From: Prinia subflava
Taxonomy: Eukaryota; Chordata; Aves; Passeriformes; Cisticolidae
Assembly: GCF_021018805.1 (NCBI RefSeq)
Contig: NW_026961092.1
Span: 62,001-126,000 of the forward strand
DNA: 64,000 bases
Direction of reading: 5' to 3'
The position numbers and the translations under genes are program-made. Of this stretch, positions 22,415-33,301 are shown one piece after another (positions within the stretch are counted from its first letter, which is position 1; each line of letters starts with the position of its first letter). Below the pieces are notes generated by a model, which made no database searches, had not been told where the DNA came from, and saw only the letters and a program-made list of their open reading frames with translations.

Positions 22415-24155
22415 TTGCTGTTACTGTGTTGGTTTTCTCAAGACACAAGTCTTGTTGGTTGTATGTGTTTCCAGTGAGCAGAGAAGCTGCTGCAGACACT
22501 TTCTTGCCCCTTTTCCACAAGTGAAGTATATTTTGTACCAGTTGGTGTATTCCTCTTCTGCAGAGCAAGAGCAAAGGTTTTAGGATCTAAATTGCTTGTT
22601 TTCCATGGAAGAGCTCTGTAGAACACTATGCTTTGCTGTTGCTGTGTTGGTTTTCTCAAGACACAAGTCCTGTTGGTTGTCTGTGTTTGCAGCAAGCAGA
22701 GAAGCTGCTGCAGACACTTTCTTGCCCCTTTTTACAAGTGAAGTATATTTTGTACCAGTTGGTGTGTTCCTCGTCTGCAAAGCAAGAGCAAATGTGTTAG
22801 GACCTAAATTGCTTGATTTCATTGGAAGAGCTATTAAGAACACTATGCTTTGCTGTTGCTGTGTTGGTTTTCTAAACACACAAGCCCTGTTTGTTCCCTG
22901 TGTTTTCAGCAAGCAGAGAAGCTCTTGAAGACACGTACCTGCTTTCTCCACTACTGACGTATATTTTGTACCAGTTGGTGTATTCCTCGTCTGCAGAGCA
23001 AGAGCAAAGGTTTTAGGATCTAAATTGCTTGATTTCCATGGAAGAGCTCTGTAGAACACTATGCTTTGCTGTTGCTGTGTTGGTTTTCTAAAGACACAAA
23101 CCCTGTTTGGTCTCTGTGTTTTCAGCAAGCAGAGAAGCTGCTGCAGACACTTTCTTGCTCCTTTTCCACTAGTGAAGTATATTTTGTACCAGTTGGTGTA
23201 TTCCTCGTCTGGAGAGCAGGAGCAAAGGTTTTAGGACCTAAATTGCTTGATTTCCTTGGAAGAGATATGTAGAACACTGTGCTTTGCTGTTGCTGTGTTG
23301 GTTTTCTCAAGACACAAACCCTGTTTGTTCCCTGTGTTTTCAGCAAGCAGAGAAGCTGCTGCAGACACTTTCTTGCCCCTTTTCCACAAGTGAAGTATAT
23401 TTTGTACCAGTTGGTGTATTCCTCGTCTGCAGAGCAAGAGCAAAGGTTTTAGGATCTAAATTGCTTGTTTTCCATGGAAGAGCTATGTAGAACACTATGC
23501 TTTGCTGTTGCTGTGTTTGTTTTCTAAAGACACAAGCCCTGTTTGTTCTCTGTGTTTTCAGCAAGCAGAGAAGCTGCTGCAGACACTTTCTTGCTCCTTT
23601 TCCATTAGTGAAGTATATTTTGTACCAGTTTGTGTATTCCTCGTCTGCAGAGCAAGAGCAAAGGTTTTAGGATCTAAATTGCTTGTTTTCCATGGAAGAG
23701 CTATGTAGAACACTATGCTTTGCTGTTGCTGTGTTGGTTTTCTCAAGACACAAACCCTGTTTGTTCCCTGTGTTTTCAGCAAGCAGAGAAGCTGCTGCAG
23801 ACACTTTCTTGCCCCTTTTCCACAAGTGAAGTATATTTTGTACCAGTTGGTGTATTCCTTGTCTGCAGAGCAAGAGCAAAGGTTTTAGGATCTAAATTGC
23901 TTGATTTCCTTGGAAGAGATATGTAGAACACTGTGCTTTGCTGTTGCTGTGTTGGTTTTCTCAAGACACAAACCCTGTTTGTTCCCTGTGTTTTCAGCAA
24001 GCAGAGAAGCTGCTGCAGACACTTTCTTGCCCCTTTTCCACAAGTGAAGTATATTTTGTACCAGTTGGTGTATTCCTCGTCTGCAGAGCAAGAACAAAGG
24101 TGTTAGGACCTAAATTGCTTGATTTCCATGGAAGAGCTATGTAGAACACTATGCT
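22415..24155. repeat. Higher-order block X3 (8 units, 1741 bp, internally shortened)
   Basis: The unit order is M, H, N, P, P, S, P, P. It keeps the ends of an X block but lacks the middle ten or eleven units. The P unit at 23066 has the tttggtctctg marker, and 23502 has the ccattagtg marker. The third unit is N where an X block has B, with a conversion tract described separately. Confidence 0.82.
22633..23065. repeat. H unit followed by N, with a conversion tract at the junction
   Basis: The H unit begins normally and has its aaatgtgttagg tail, but ends gatttcattggaagagctat with taagaac, the R tail. The next unit has an N front (tttctaaacacacaagccct) but then a tail like the B unit at 8060 (gtattcctcgtctgcagagc, ccatggaagagctctg). 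An R/N junction of roughly 22815-22910 appears to have replaced the H/B junction. Confidence 0.78.
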
Positions 24156-25895
24156 TTGCTGTTGCTGTGTCGGTTTTCTCAAGAAACAAACCCTGTTTGT
24201 TCTCTGTACTTGCAGCGAGCAGAGAAGCTCTTGAAGACACGTACCTGCTTTCTCCACTACTGACGTATATTTTGTACCAGTTGGTGTATTCCTCGTCTGG
24301 AGAGCAGGAGCAAAGGTTTTAGGACCTAAATTGCTTGATTTCCTTGGAAGAGATATGTAGAACACTGTGCTTTGCTGTTACTGTGTTGGTTTTCTCAAGA
24401 CACAAGCCTTGTTAGTTGTATGTGTTTCCAGCCAGCAGAGAAGCTGCTGCAGACACTTTCTTGCCCCTTTTCCACAAGTGAAGTATATTTTGTACCAGTT
24501 GGTGTGTTCCTCGTCTGCAGAGCAAGAGCAAAGGTTTTAGGATCTAAATTGCTTGTTTTCCATGGAAGAGCTATGTAGAACACTATGCTTTGCTGTTGCT
24601 GTGTTGGTTTTCTCAAGACACAAGCCCTGTTTGTTCTCTGTGTTTTCAGCAAGCAGAGAAGCTGCTGCAGACACTTTCTTGCTCCTTTTCCACTAGTGAA
24701 GTATATTTTGTACCAGTTGGTGTATTCCTCGTCTGGAGAGCAGGAGCAAAGGTTTTAGGACCTAAATTGCTTGATTTCCTTGGAAGAGATATGTAGAACA
24801 CTGTGCTTTGCTGTTGCTGTGTTGGTTTTCTCAAGACACAAACCCTGTTTGTTCCCTGTGTTTTCAGCAAGCAGAGAAGCTGCTGCAGACACTTTCTTGC
24901 CCCTTTTCCACAAGTGAAGTATATTTTGTGCCAGTTGGTGTGTTCCTCGTCTGCAGAGCAAGAGCAAAGGTTTTAGGATCTAAATTGCTTGTTTTCCATG
25001 GAAGAGCTATGTAGAACACTATGCTTTGCTGTTGCTGTGTTGGTTTTCTAAAGACACAAACCCTGTTTGTTCCCTGTGTTTTCAGCAAGCAGAGAAGCTG
25101 CTGCAGACACTTTCTTGCCCCTTTTCCACAAGTGAAGTATATTTTGTACCAGTTGGTGTATTCCTCGTCTGCAGAGCAAGAGCAAAGGTTTTAGGATCTA
25201 AATTGCTTGTTTTCCATGGAAGAGCTCTGTAGAACACTATGCTTTGCTGTTGCTGTGTTGGTTTTCTCAAGACACAAGTCCTGTTGGTTGTCTGTGTTTG
25301 CAGCAAGCAGAGAAGCTGCTGCAGACACTTTCTTGCCCCTTTTTCACAAGTGAAGTATATTTTGTACCAGTTGGTGTGTTCCTCGTCTGCAGAGACGGAT
25401 CAAAGGTCTTAGGACCTAAATTGCTTGATTTCATTGGAAGAGCTATTAAGAACACTATGCTTTGCTGTTGCTGTGTTGGTTTTCTAAACACACAAGCCCT
25501 GTTTGTTCCCTGTGTTTTCAGCAAGCAGAGAAGCTCTTGAAGACACGTACCTGCTTTCTCCACTACTGACGTATATTTTGTACCAGTTGGTGTGTTCCTC
25601 GTCTGCAAAGCAAGAGCAAAGGTTTTAGGACTAAAATTGCTTGATTTCCATGGAAGAGCTCTGTAGAACACTATGCTTTGCTGTTACTGTGTTGGTTTTC
25701 TCAAGACACAAGTCTTGTTGGTTGTATGTGTTTCCAGCGAGCAGAAAAGCTGCTGCAGACACTTTCTTGCCCCTTTTCCACAAGTGAAGTATATTTTGTA
25801 CCAGTTGGTGTATTCCTCGTCTGCAGAGCAAGAGCAAAGGTTTTAGGATCTAAATTGCTTGTTTTCCATGGAAGAGCTCTGTAGAACACTATGCT
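24156..25895. repeat. Higher-order block Y4 (8 units, B-M-S-P-P-R-N-M)
   Basis: The units match the first eight of Y3 at an offset of 4785 bp. The block then stops: the next units from 25896 belong to domain II. The closing M unit at 25678 is the 'gtcttg' subtype. This is the last recognisable X/Y element of domain I. Confidence 0.82.
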
Positions 25896-27635
25896 TTGCT
25901 GTTGCTGTGTTTGTTTTCTCAAGACACAAGTCCTGTTGGTTGTCTGTGTTTGCAGCAAGCAGAGAAGCTGCTGCAGACACTTTCTTGCCCCTTTTTCACA
26001 AGTGAAGTATATTTTGTACCAGTTGGTGTATTCCTCGTCTGCAGAGCAAGAGCAAAGGTTTTAGGATCTAAATTGCTTGTTTTCCATGGAAGAGCTATTA
26101 AGAACACTATGCTTTGCTGTTGCTGTGTTGGTTTTCTCAAGACACAAGCCCTGTTTGTTCTCTGTGTTTTCAGCAAGCAGAGAAGCTGCTGCAGACACTT
26201 TCTTGCCCCTTTTCCACTAGTGAAGTATATTTTGTACCAGTTGGTGTATTCCTCGTCTGCAGAGCAAGTGCACAGGTTTTAGGATCTAAATTGCTTGTTT
26301 TCCATGGAAGAGCTATGTAGAACACTATGCTTTGCTGTTGCTGTGTTGGTTTTCTCAAGACAAAAGTCCTGTTGGTTGTCTGTGTTTGCAGCAAGCAGAG
26401 AAGCTGCTGCAGACACTTTCTTGCCCCTTTTCCACAAGTGAAGTATATTTTGTGCCAGTTGGTGTGTTCCTCCTCTGCAGAGCAAGAGCAAAGGTTTTAG
26501 GATCTAAATTGCTTGTTTTCCATGGAAGAGCTATGTAGAACACTATGATTTGCTGTTGCTGTGTTGGTTTTCTCAAGACACAAGTCCTGTTGGTTGTCTG
26601 TGTTTGCAGCAAGCAGAGAAGCTGCTGCAGACACTTTCTTGCCCCTTTTCCACAAGTGAAGTATATTTTGTACCAGTTGGTGTATTCCTCGTCTGCAGAG
26701 CAAGAGCAAATATGTTAGGACCTAAATTACTTGATTTCCATGGAAGAGCTCTGTAGAACACTATGCTTTGCTGTTGCTGTGTCGGTTTTCTCAAGAAACA
26801 AACCCTGTTTGTTCTCTGTACTTGCAGCGAGCAGAGAAGCTCTTGAAGACACGTACCTGCTTTCTCCACTACTGACGTATATTTTGTACCAGTTGGTGTA
26901 TTCCTCGTCTGGAGAGCAGGAGCAAAGGTTTTAGGACCTAAATTGCTTGATTTCCTTGGAAGAGATATGTAGAACACTGTGCTTTGCTGTTACTGTGTTG
27001 GTTTTCTCAAGACACAAGTCCTGTTGGTTGTCTGTGTTTGCAGCAAGCAGAGAAGCTGCTGCAGACACTTTCTTGCTCCTTTTCCACTAGTGAAGTATAT
27101 TTTGTACCAGTTGGTGTATTCCTCGTCTGCAGAGCAAGAGCAAATATGTTAGGACTTCAATTACTTGATTTCCATGGAAGAGCTCTGTAGAACACTATGC
27201 TTTGATGTTGCTGTGTCGGTTTTCTCAAGAAACAAACCCTGTTTGTTCTCTGTACTTGCAGCGAGCAGAGAAGCTCTTGAAGACACGTACCTGCTTTCTC
27301 CACTACTGACGTATATTTTGTACCAGTTGGTGTATTCCTCGTCTGGAGAGCAGGAGCAAAGGTTTTAGGACCTAAATTGCTTGATTTCCTTGGAAGAGAT
27401 ATGTAGAACACTGTGCTTTGCTGTTACTGTGTTGGTTTTCTAAAGACACAAGCCCTGTTTGTTCCCTGTGTTTTCAGCAAGCAGAGAAGCTGCTGCAGAC
27501 ACTTTCTTGCCCCTTTTCCACAAGTGAAGTATATTTTGTGCCAGTTGGTGTGTTCCTCCTCTGCAGAGCAAGAGCAAAGGTTTTAGGATCTAAATTGCTT
27601 GTTTTCCATGGAAGAGCTATGTAGAACACTATGCT

Positions 27636-28941
27636 TTGCTGTTGCTGTGTTGGTTTTCTCAAGACACAAGTCCTGTTGGTTGTCTGTGTTTGCAGCAAGC
27701 AGAGAAGCTGCTGCAGACACTTTCTTGCCCCTTTTCCACAAGTGAAGTATATTTTGTACCAGTTGGTGTATTCCTCGTCTGCAGAGCAAGAGCAAAGGTT
27801 TTAGGATCTAAATTGCTTGTTTTCCATGGAAGAGCTATGTAGAACACTATGCTTTGCTGTTGCTGTGTTGGTTTTCTCAAGACACAAGTCCTGTTGGTTG
27901 TCTGTGTTTGCAGCAAGCAGAGAAGCTGCTGCAGACACTTTCTTGCTCCTTTTCCACTAGTGAAGTATATTTTGTACCAGTTTGTGTATTCCTCGTCTGC
28001 AGAGCAAGAGCAAATATGTTAGGACCTAAATTACTTGATTTCCATGGAAGAGCTCTGTAGAACACTATGCTTTGCTGTTGCTGTGTCGGTTTTCTCAAGA
28101 AACAAACCCTGTTTGTTCTCTGTACTTGCAGCGAGCAGAGAAGCTCTTGAAGACACGTACCTGCTTTCTCCACTACTGACGTATATTTTCTACCAGTTGG
28201 TGTATTCCTCGTCTGGAGAGCAGGAGCAAAGGTTTTAGGACCTAAATTGCTTGATTTCCTTGGAAGAGATATGTAGAACACTGTGCTTTGCTGTTACTGT
28301 GTTGGTTTTCTCAAGACACAAGTCCTGTTGGCTGTCTGTGTTTGCAGCAAGCAGAGAAGCTGCTGCAGACACTTTCTTGCTCCTTTTCCACAAGTGAAGT
28401 ATATTTTGTACCAGTTGGTGTATTCCTCGTCTGCAGAGCAAGAGCAAAGGTTTTAGGATCTAAATTGCTTGATTTCCTTGGAAGAGCTATTAAGAACACT
28501 ATGCTTTGCTGTTGCTGTGTTGGTTTTCTCAAGACACAAGCCCTGTTTGTTCTCTGTGTTTTCAGCAAGCAGAGAAGCTGCTGCAGACACTTTCTTGCCC
28601 CTTTTCCACTAGTGAAGTATATTTTGTACCAGTTGGTGTATTCCTCGTCTGCAGAGCAAGTGCACAGGTTTTAGGATCTAAATTGCTTGTTTTCCATGGA
28701 AGAGCTATTAAGAACACTATGCTTTGCTGTTGCTGTGTTGGTTTTCTCAAGACACAAGTCCTGTTGGTTGTCTGTGTTTGCAGCAAGCAGAGAAGCTGCT
28801 GCAGACACTTTCTTGCCCCTTTTCCACAAGTGAAGTATATTTTGTGCCAGTTGGTGTGTTCCTCCTCTGCAGAGCAAGAGCAAAGGTTTTAGGATCTAAA
28901 TTGCTTGTTTTCCATGGAAGAGCTATGTAGAACACTATGCT
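27636..28941. repeat. Domain II 6-unit segment, copy 1 (G-G-B-G-S-G)
   Basis: This segment matches 31344-32649 unit for unit at an offset of 3708 bp. Both copies carry the aatatgttagg tail in the second unit and the gcaagtgcacagg tail in the S unit. A third gtgcacagg copy near 26270 has no such context on its left. Confidence 0.8.
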
Positions 28942-30247
28942 TTGCTGTTGCTGTGTTGGTTTTCTAAAGACACAAACCCTGTTTGTTCCCTGTGTTTTCA
29001 GCAAGCAGAGAAGCTGCTGCAGACACTTTCTTGCCCCTTTTCCACAAGTGAAGTATATTTTGTACCAGTTGGTGTATTCCTCGTCTGCAGAGCAAGAGCA
29101 AAGGTTTTAGGATCTAAATTGCTTGTTTTCCATGGAAGAGCTCTGTAGAACACTATGCTTTGCTGTTGCTGTGTTGGTTTTCTCAAGACACAAGTCCTGT
29201 TGGTTGTCTGTGTTTGCAGCAAGCAGAGAAGCTGCTGCAGACACTTTCTTGCCCCTTTTTCACAAGTGAAGTATATTTTGTACCAGTTGGTGTGTTCCTC
29301 GTCTGCAGAGACGGATCAAAGGTTTTAGGACCTAAATTGCTTGATTTCATTGGAAGAGCTATTAAGAACACTATGCTTTGCTGTTGCTGTGTTGGTTTTC
29401 TAAACACACAAGCCCTGTTTGTTCCCTGTGTTTTCAGCAAGCAGAGAAGCTCTTGAAGACACGTACCTGCTTTCTCCACTACTGACGTATATTTTGTACC
29501 AGTTGGTGTGTTCCTCGTCTGCAAAGCAAGAGCAAAGGTTTTAGGACTAAAATTGCTTGATTTCCATGGAAGAGCTCTGTAGAACACTATGCTTTGCTGT
29601 TACTGTGTTGGTTTTCTCAAGACACAAGTCTTGTTGGTTGTATGTGTTTCCAGCGAGCAGAAAAGCTGCTGCAGACACTTTCTTGCCCCTTTTCCACAAG
29701 TGAAGTATATTTTGTACCAGTTGGTGTATTCCTCCTCTGCAGAGCAAGAGCAAAGGTTTTAGGATCTAAATTGCTTGTTTTCCATGGAAGAGCTCTGTAG
29801 AACACTATGCTTTGCTGTTGCTGTGTTTGTTTTCTCAAGACACAAGTCCTGTTGGTTGTCTGTGTTTGCAGCAAGCAGAGAAGCTGCTGCAGACACTTTC
29901 TTGCCCCTTTTCCACAAGTGAAGTATATTTTGTACCAGTTGGTGTATTCCTCGTCTGCAGAGCAAGAGCAAAGGTTTTAGGATCTAAATTGCTTGTTTTC
30001 CATGGAAGAGCTATGTAGAACACTATGCTTTGCTGTTGCTGTGTTGGTTTTCTCAAGACACAAGTCCTGTTGGTTGTCTGTGTTTGCAGCAAGCAGAGAA
30101 GCTGCTGCAGACACTTTCTTGCTCCTTTTCCACTAGTGAAGTATATTTTGTACCAGTTGGTGTATTCCTCGTCTGCAGAGCAAGAGCAAATATGTTAGGA
30201 CCTAAATTACTTGATTTCCATGGAAGAGCTCTGTAGAACACTATGCT
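28942..30247. repeat. P-R-N-M-G-G segment, a domain-I-type module inside domain II
   Basis: The units at 28942, 29160, 29378 and 29594 have the domain I order P-R-N-M and closely match 25026-25895. They are followed by two G units, the second with the aatatgttagg tail. This is the only complete R-N-M module between 25.9 and 52.2 kb. Confidence 0.78.
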
Positions 30248-31343
30248 TTGCTGTTGCTGTGTCGGTTTTCTCAAGAAACAAAACCCTGTTTGTTCTCTGT
30301 ACTTGCAGCGAGCAGAGAAGCTCTTGAAGACACGTACCTGCTTTCTCCACTACTGACGTATATTTTTGTACCAGTTGGTGTATTCCTCGTCTGGAGAGCA
30401 GGAGCAAAGGTTTTAGGACCTAAATTGCTTGATTTACTTGGAAGAGATATGTAGAAACACTGTGCTTTGCTGTTACTGTGTTGGTTTTTCCTCAAGACAC
30501 AAGTCCTGTTGGCTGTCTGTGTTTTGCAGCAAGCAGAGAAGCTGCTGCAGACACTTTCTTGCCCCTTTTCCACAAGTGAAGTATATTTTGTGCCAGTTGG
30601 TGTGTTCCTCGTCTGCAGAGCAAGAGCAAAGGTTTTAGGATCTAAATTGCTTGTTTTCCATGCGAAGAGCTATGTAGAACACTATGCTTTGCTGCTTGCT
30701 GTGTTGGTTTTCTAAAGACACAAACCCTGTTTGTTCCCTGTGTTTTCAGCAAGCAGAGAAGCTGCTGCAGACACTTTCTTGCCCCTTTTCCACAAGTGAA
30801 GTATATTTTGTACCAGTTGGTGTATTCCTCGTCTGCAGAGCAAGAGCAAAGGTTTTAGGATCTAAATTGCTTGTTTTCCATGGAAGAGCTCTGTAGAACA
30901 CTATGCTTTGCTGTTGCTGTGTTGGTTTTCTCAAGACACAAGTCCTGTTGGTTGTCTGTGTTTGCAGCAAGCAGAGAAGCTGCTGCAGACACTTTCTTGC
31001 CCCTTTTTCACAAGTGAAGTATATTTTGTACCAGTTGGTGTGTTCCTCGTCTGCAGAGACGGATCAAAGGTTTTAGGACCTAAATTGCTTGTTTTCCATG
31101 GAAGAGCTATGTAGAACACTATGCTTTGCTGTTGCTGTGTTGGTTTTCTAAAGACACAAACCCTGTTTGTTCCCTGTGTTTTCAGCAAGCAGAGAAGCTG
31201 CTGCAGACACTTTCTTGCCCCTTTTCCACAAGTGAAGTATATTTTGTACCAGTTGGTGTATTCCTCGTCTGCAGAGCAAGAGCAAAGGTTTTAGGATCTA
31301 AATTGCTTGTTTTCCATGGAAGAGCTATGTAGAACACTATGCT
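30248..31343. repeat. B-G-P-R-P segment containing the first indel cluster
   Basis: Five units lie between two better-ordered segments. The first three have abnormal lengths (219, 222 and 219 bp) because of eight single-base insertions. The R unit at 30908 ends gcttgttttccatggaag rather than the usual cattggaag, and is followed by P instead of N, so its tail has been replaced. Confidence 0.78.
30281..30696. other. Cluster of single-base insertions
   Basis: Eight extra bases occur in about 415 bp: A near 30281 (gaaacaaaaccctg), T near 30365 (tatatttttgtacc), A near 30455 (gtagaaacactg), T and C near 30486-30491 (ggtttttcctcaag), T near 30523 (gtgttttgcagc), C at about 30663 (ccatgcgaagagc) and C near 30695 (gctgcttgctg). 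A substitution (gatttacttgg) lies near 30436. Unit anchors shift by exactly 8 bp. I found only four other isolated indels of this kind outside this cluster and the one at 51790-51980. Confidence 0.9.
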
Positions 31344-32649
31344 TTGCTGTTGCTGTGTTGGTTTTCTCAAGACACAAGTCCTGTTGGTTGTCTGTGTTTG
31401 CAGCAAGCAGAGAAGCTGCTGCAGACACTTTCTTGCCCCTTTTCCACAAGTGAAGTATATTTTGTACCAGTTGGTGTATTCCTCGTCTGCAGAGCAAGAG
31501 CAAAGGTTTTAGGATCTAAATTGCTTGTTTTCCATGGAAGAGCTATGTAGAACACTATGCTTTGCTGTTGCTGTGTTGGTTTTCTCAAGACACAAGTCCT
31601 GTTGGTTGTCTGTGTTTGCAGCAAGCAGAGAAGCTGCTGCAGACACTTTCTTGCTCCTTTTCCACTAGTGAAGTATATTTTGTACCAGTTGGTGTATTCC
31701 TCGTCTGCAGAGCAAGAGCAAATATGTTAGGACCTAAATTACTTGATTTCCATGGAAGAGCTCTGTAGAACACTATGCTTTGCTGTTGCTGTGTCGGTTT
31801 TCTCAAGAAACAAACCCTGTTTGTTCTCTGTACTTGCAGCGAGCAGAGAAGCTCTTGAAGACACGTACCTGCTTTCTCCACTACTGACGTATATTTTGTA
31901 CCAGTTGGTGTATTCCTCGTCTGGAGAGCAGGAGCAAAGGTTTTAGGACCTAAATTGCTTGATTTCCTTGGAAGAGATATGTAGAACACTGTGCTTTGCT
32001 GTTACTGTGTTGGTTTTCTCAAGACACAAGTCCTGTTGGCTGTCTGTGTTTGCAGCAAGCAGAGAAGCTGCTGCAGACACTTTCTTGCTCCTTTTCCACT
32101 AGTGAAGTATATTTTGTACCAGTTGGTGTATTCCTCGTCTGCAGAGCAAGAGCAAAGGTTTTAGGATCTAAATTGCTTGATTTCCTTGGAAGAGCTATTA
32201 AGAACACTATGCTTTGCTGTTGCTGTGTTGGTTTTCTCAAGACACAAGCCCTGTTTGTTCTCTGTGTTTTCAGCAAGCAGAGAAGCTGCTGCAGACACTT
32301 TCTTGCCCCTTTTCCACTAGTGAAGTATATTTTGTACCAGTTGGTGTATTCCTCGTCTGCAGAGCAAGTGCACAGGTTTTAGGATCTAAATTGCTTGTTT
32401 TCCATGGAAGAGCTATTAAGAACACTATGCTTTGCTGTTGCTGTGTTGGTTTTCTCAAGACACAAGTCCTGTTGGTTGTCTGTGTTTGCAGCAAGCAGAG
32501 AAGCTGCTGCAGACACTTTCTTGCCCCTTTTCCACAAGTGAAGTATATTTTGTGCCAGTTGGTGTGTTCCTCCTCTGCAGAGCAAGAGCAAAGGTTTTAG
32601 GATCTAAATTGCTTGTTTTCCATGGAAGAGCTATGTAGAACACTATGAT
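31344..32649. repeat. Domain II 6-unit segment, copy 2 (G-G-B-G-S-G)
   Basis: This is the partner of 27636-28941 at an offset of 3708 bp, with small differences: ccactagtg for ccacaagtg in the fourth unit, and gttggtg for gtttgtg in the second. The unit that follows (32650) begins the 27-unit repeat. Confidence 0.8.
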
Positions 32650-32867
32650 TTGCTGTTGCTGTGTTGGTTTTCTCAAGACACAAGTCCTGTTGGTTGTCTG
32701 TGTTTTCAGCAAGCAGAGAAGCTGCTGCAGACACTTTCTTGCCCCTTTTCCACAAGTGAAGTATATTTTGTACCAGTTGGTGTATTCCTCGTCTGCAGAG
32801 CAAGAGCAAAGGTGTTAGGACCTAAACTGCTTAATTTCCATGGAAGAGATATGTGGAACACTATGGT
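32650..32867. repeat. G variant with ctgcttaatttcc and gatatgtggaac tail
   Basis: This unit ends with taaactgcttaatttccatg and gagatatgtggaacac. Only three copies exist (32650, 38518, 43084). Each is followed by the ttttcggttgctg form of the S unit and a D unit with ttggttctctaaag. It marks the start of each domain II higher-order repeat. Confidence 0.86.
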
Positions 32868-33085
32868 TTTCGGTTGCTGTGTTTGTTTTCTCAAGACACA
32901 AGCCCTGTTTGTTCCCTGTGTTTTCAGCAAGCAGAGAAGCTGCTGCAGACACTTTCTTGCTCCTTTTCCACTAGTGAAGTATATTTTGTACCAGTTGGTG
33001 TGTTCCTCATCTGCAGAGCAAGATCAAAGAGTTTAGGACTTAAATTGCTTGTTTTCCATGGAAGAGCTATGTAGAACACTATGCT

Positions 33086-33301
33086 TTGCTGTTGCTGTGT
33101 TGGTTCTCTAAAGACACAAGCCCTGTTTGTTCCCTGTGTTTTCAGCAAGCAGAGAAGCTCTTGAAGACACGTACCTGCTTTCTCCAGTACTGACGTATAT
33201 TTTGTACCAGTTGGTGTGTTCCTCGTCTGCAAAGCAAGAGCAAATGTGTTAGGACCTAAATTGCTTGATTTCCATGGAAGAGCTATGTAGAACACTATGC
33301 T
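33086..33301. repeat. Class D 216 bp unit, representative (domain II form of N)
   Basis: This is an N-like unit with taaagacacaagccctg in place of taaacacacaagccctg, and tttctccagtactgacg in place of tttctccactactgacg. Copies start at 33086, 34172, 37652, 38954, 40040 and 43519, all within domain II. Three of them (33086, 38954, 43519) share ttggttctctaaag. D follows an S unit or a G unit that has an agatcaaag tail. Confidence 0.83.
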
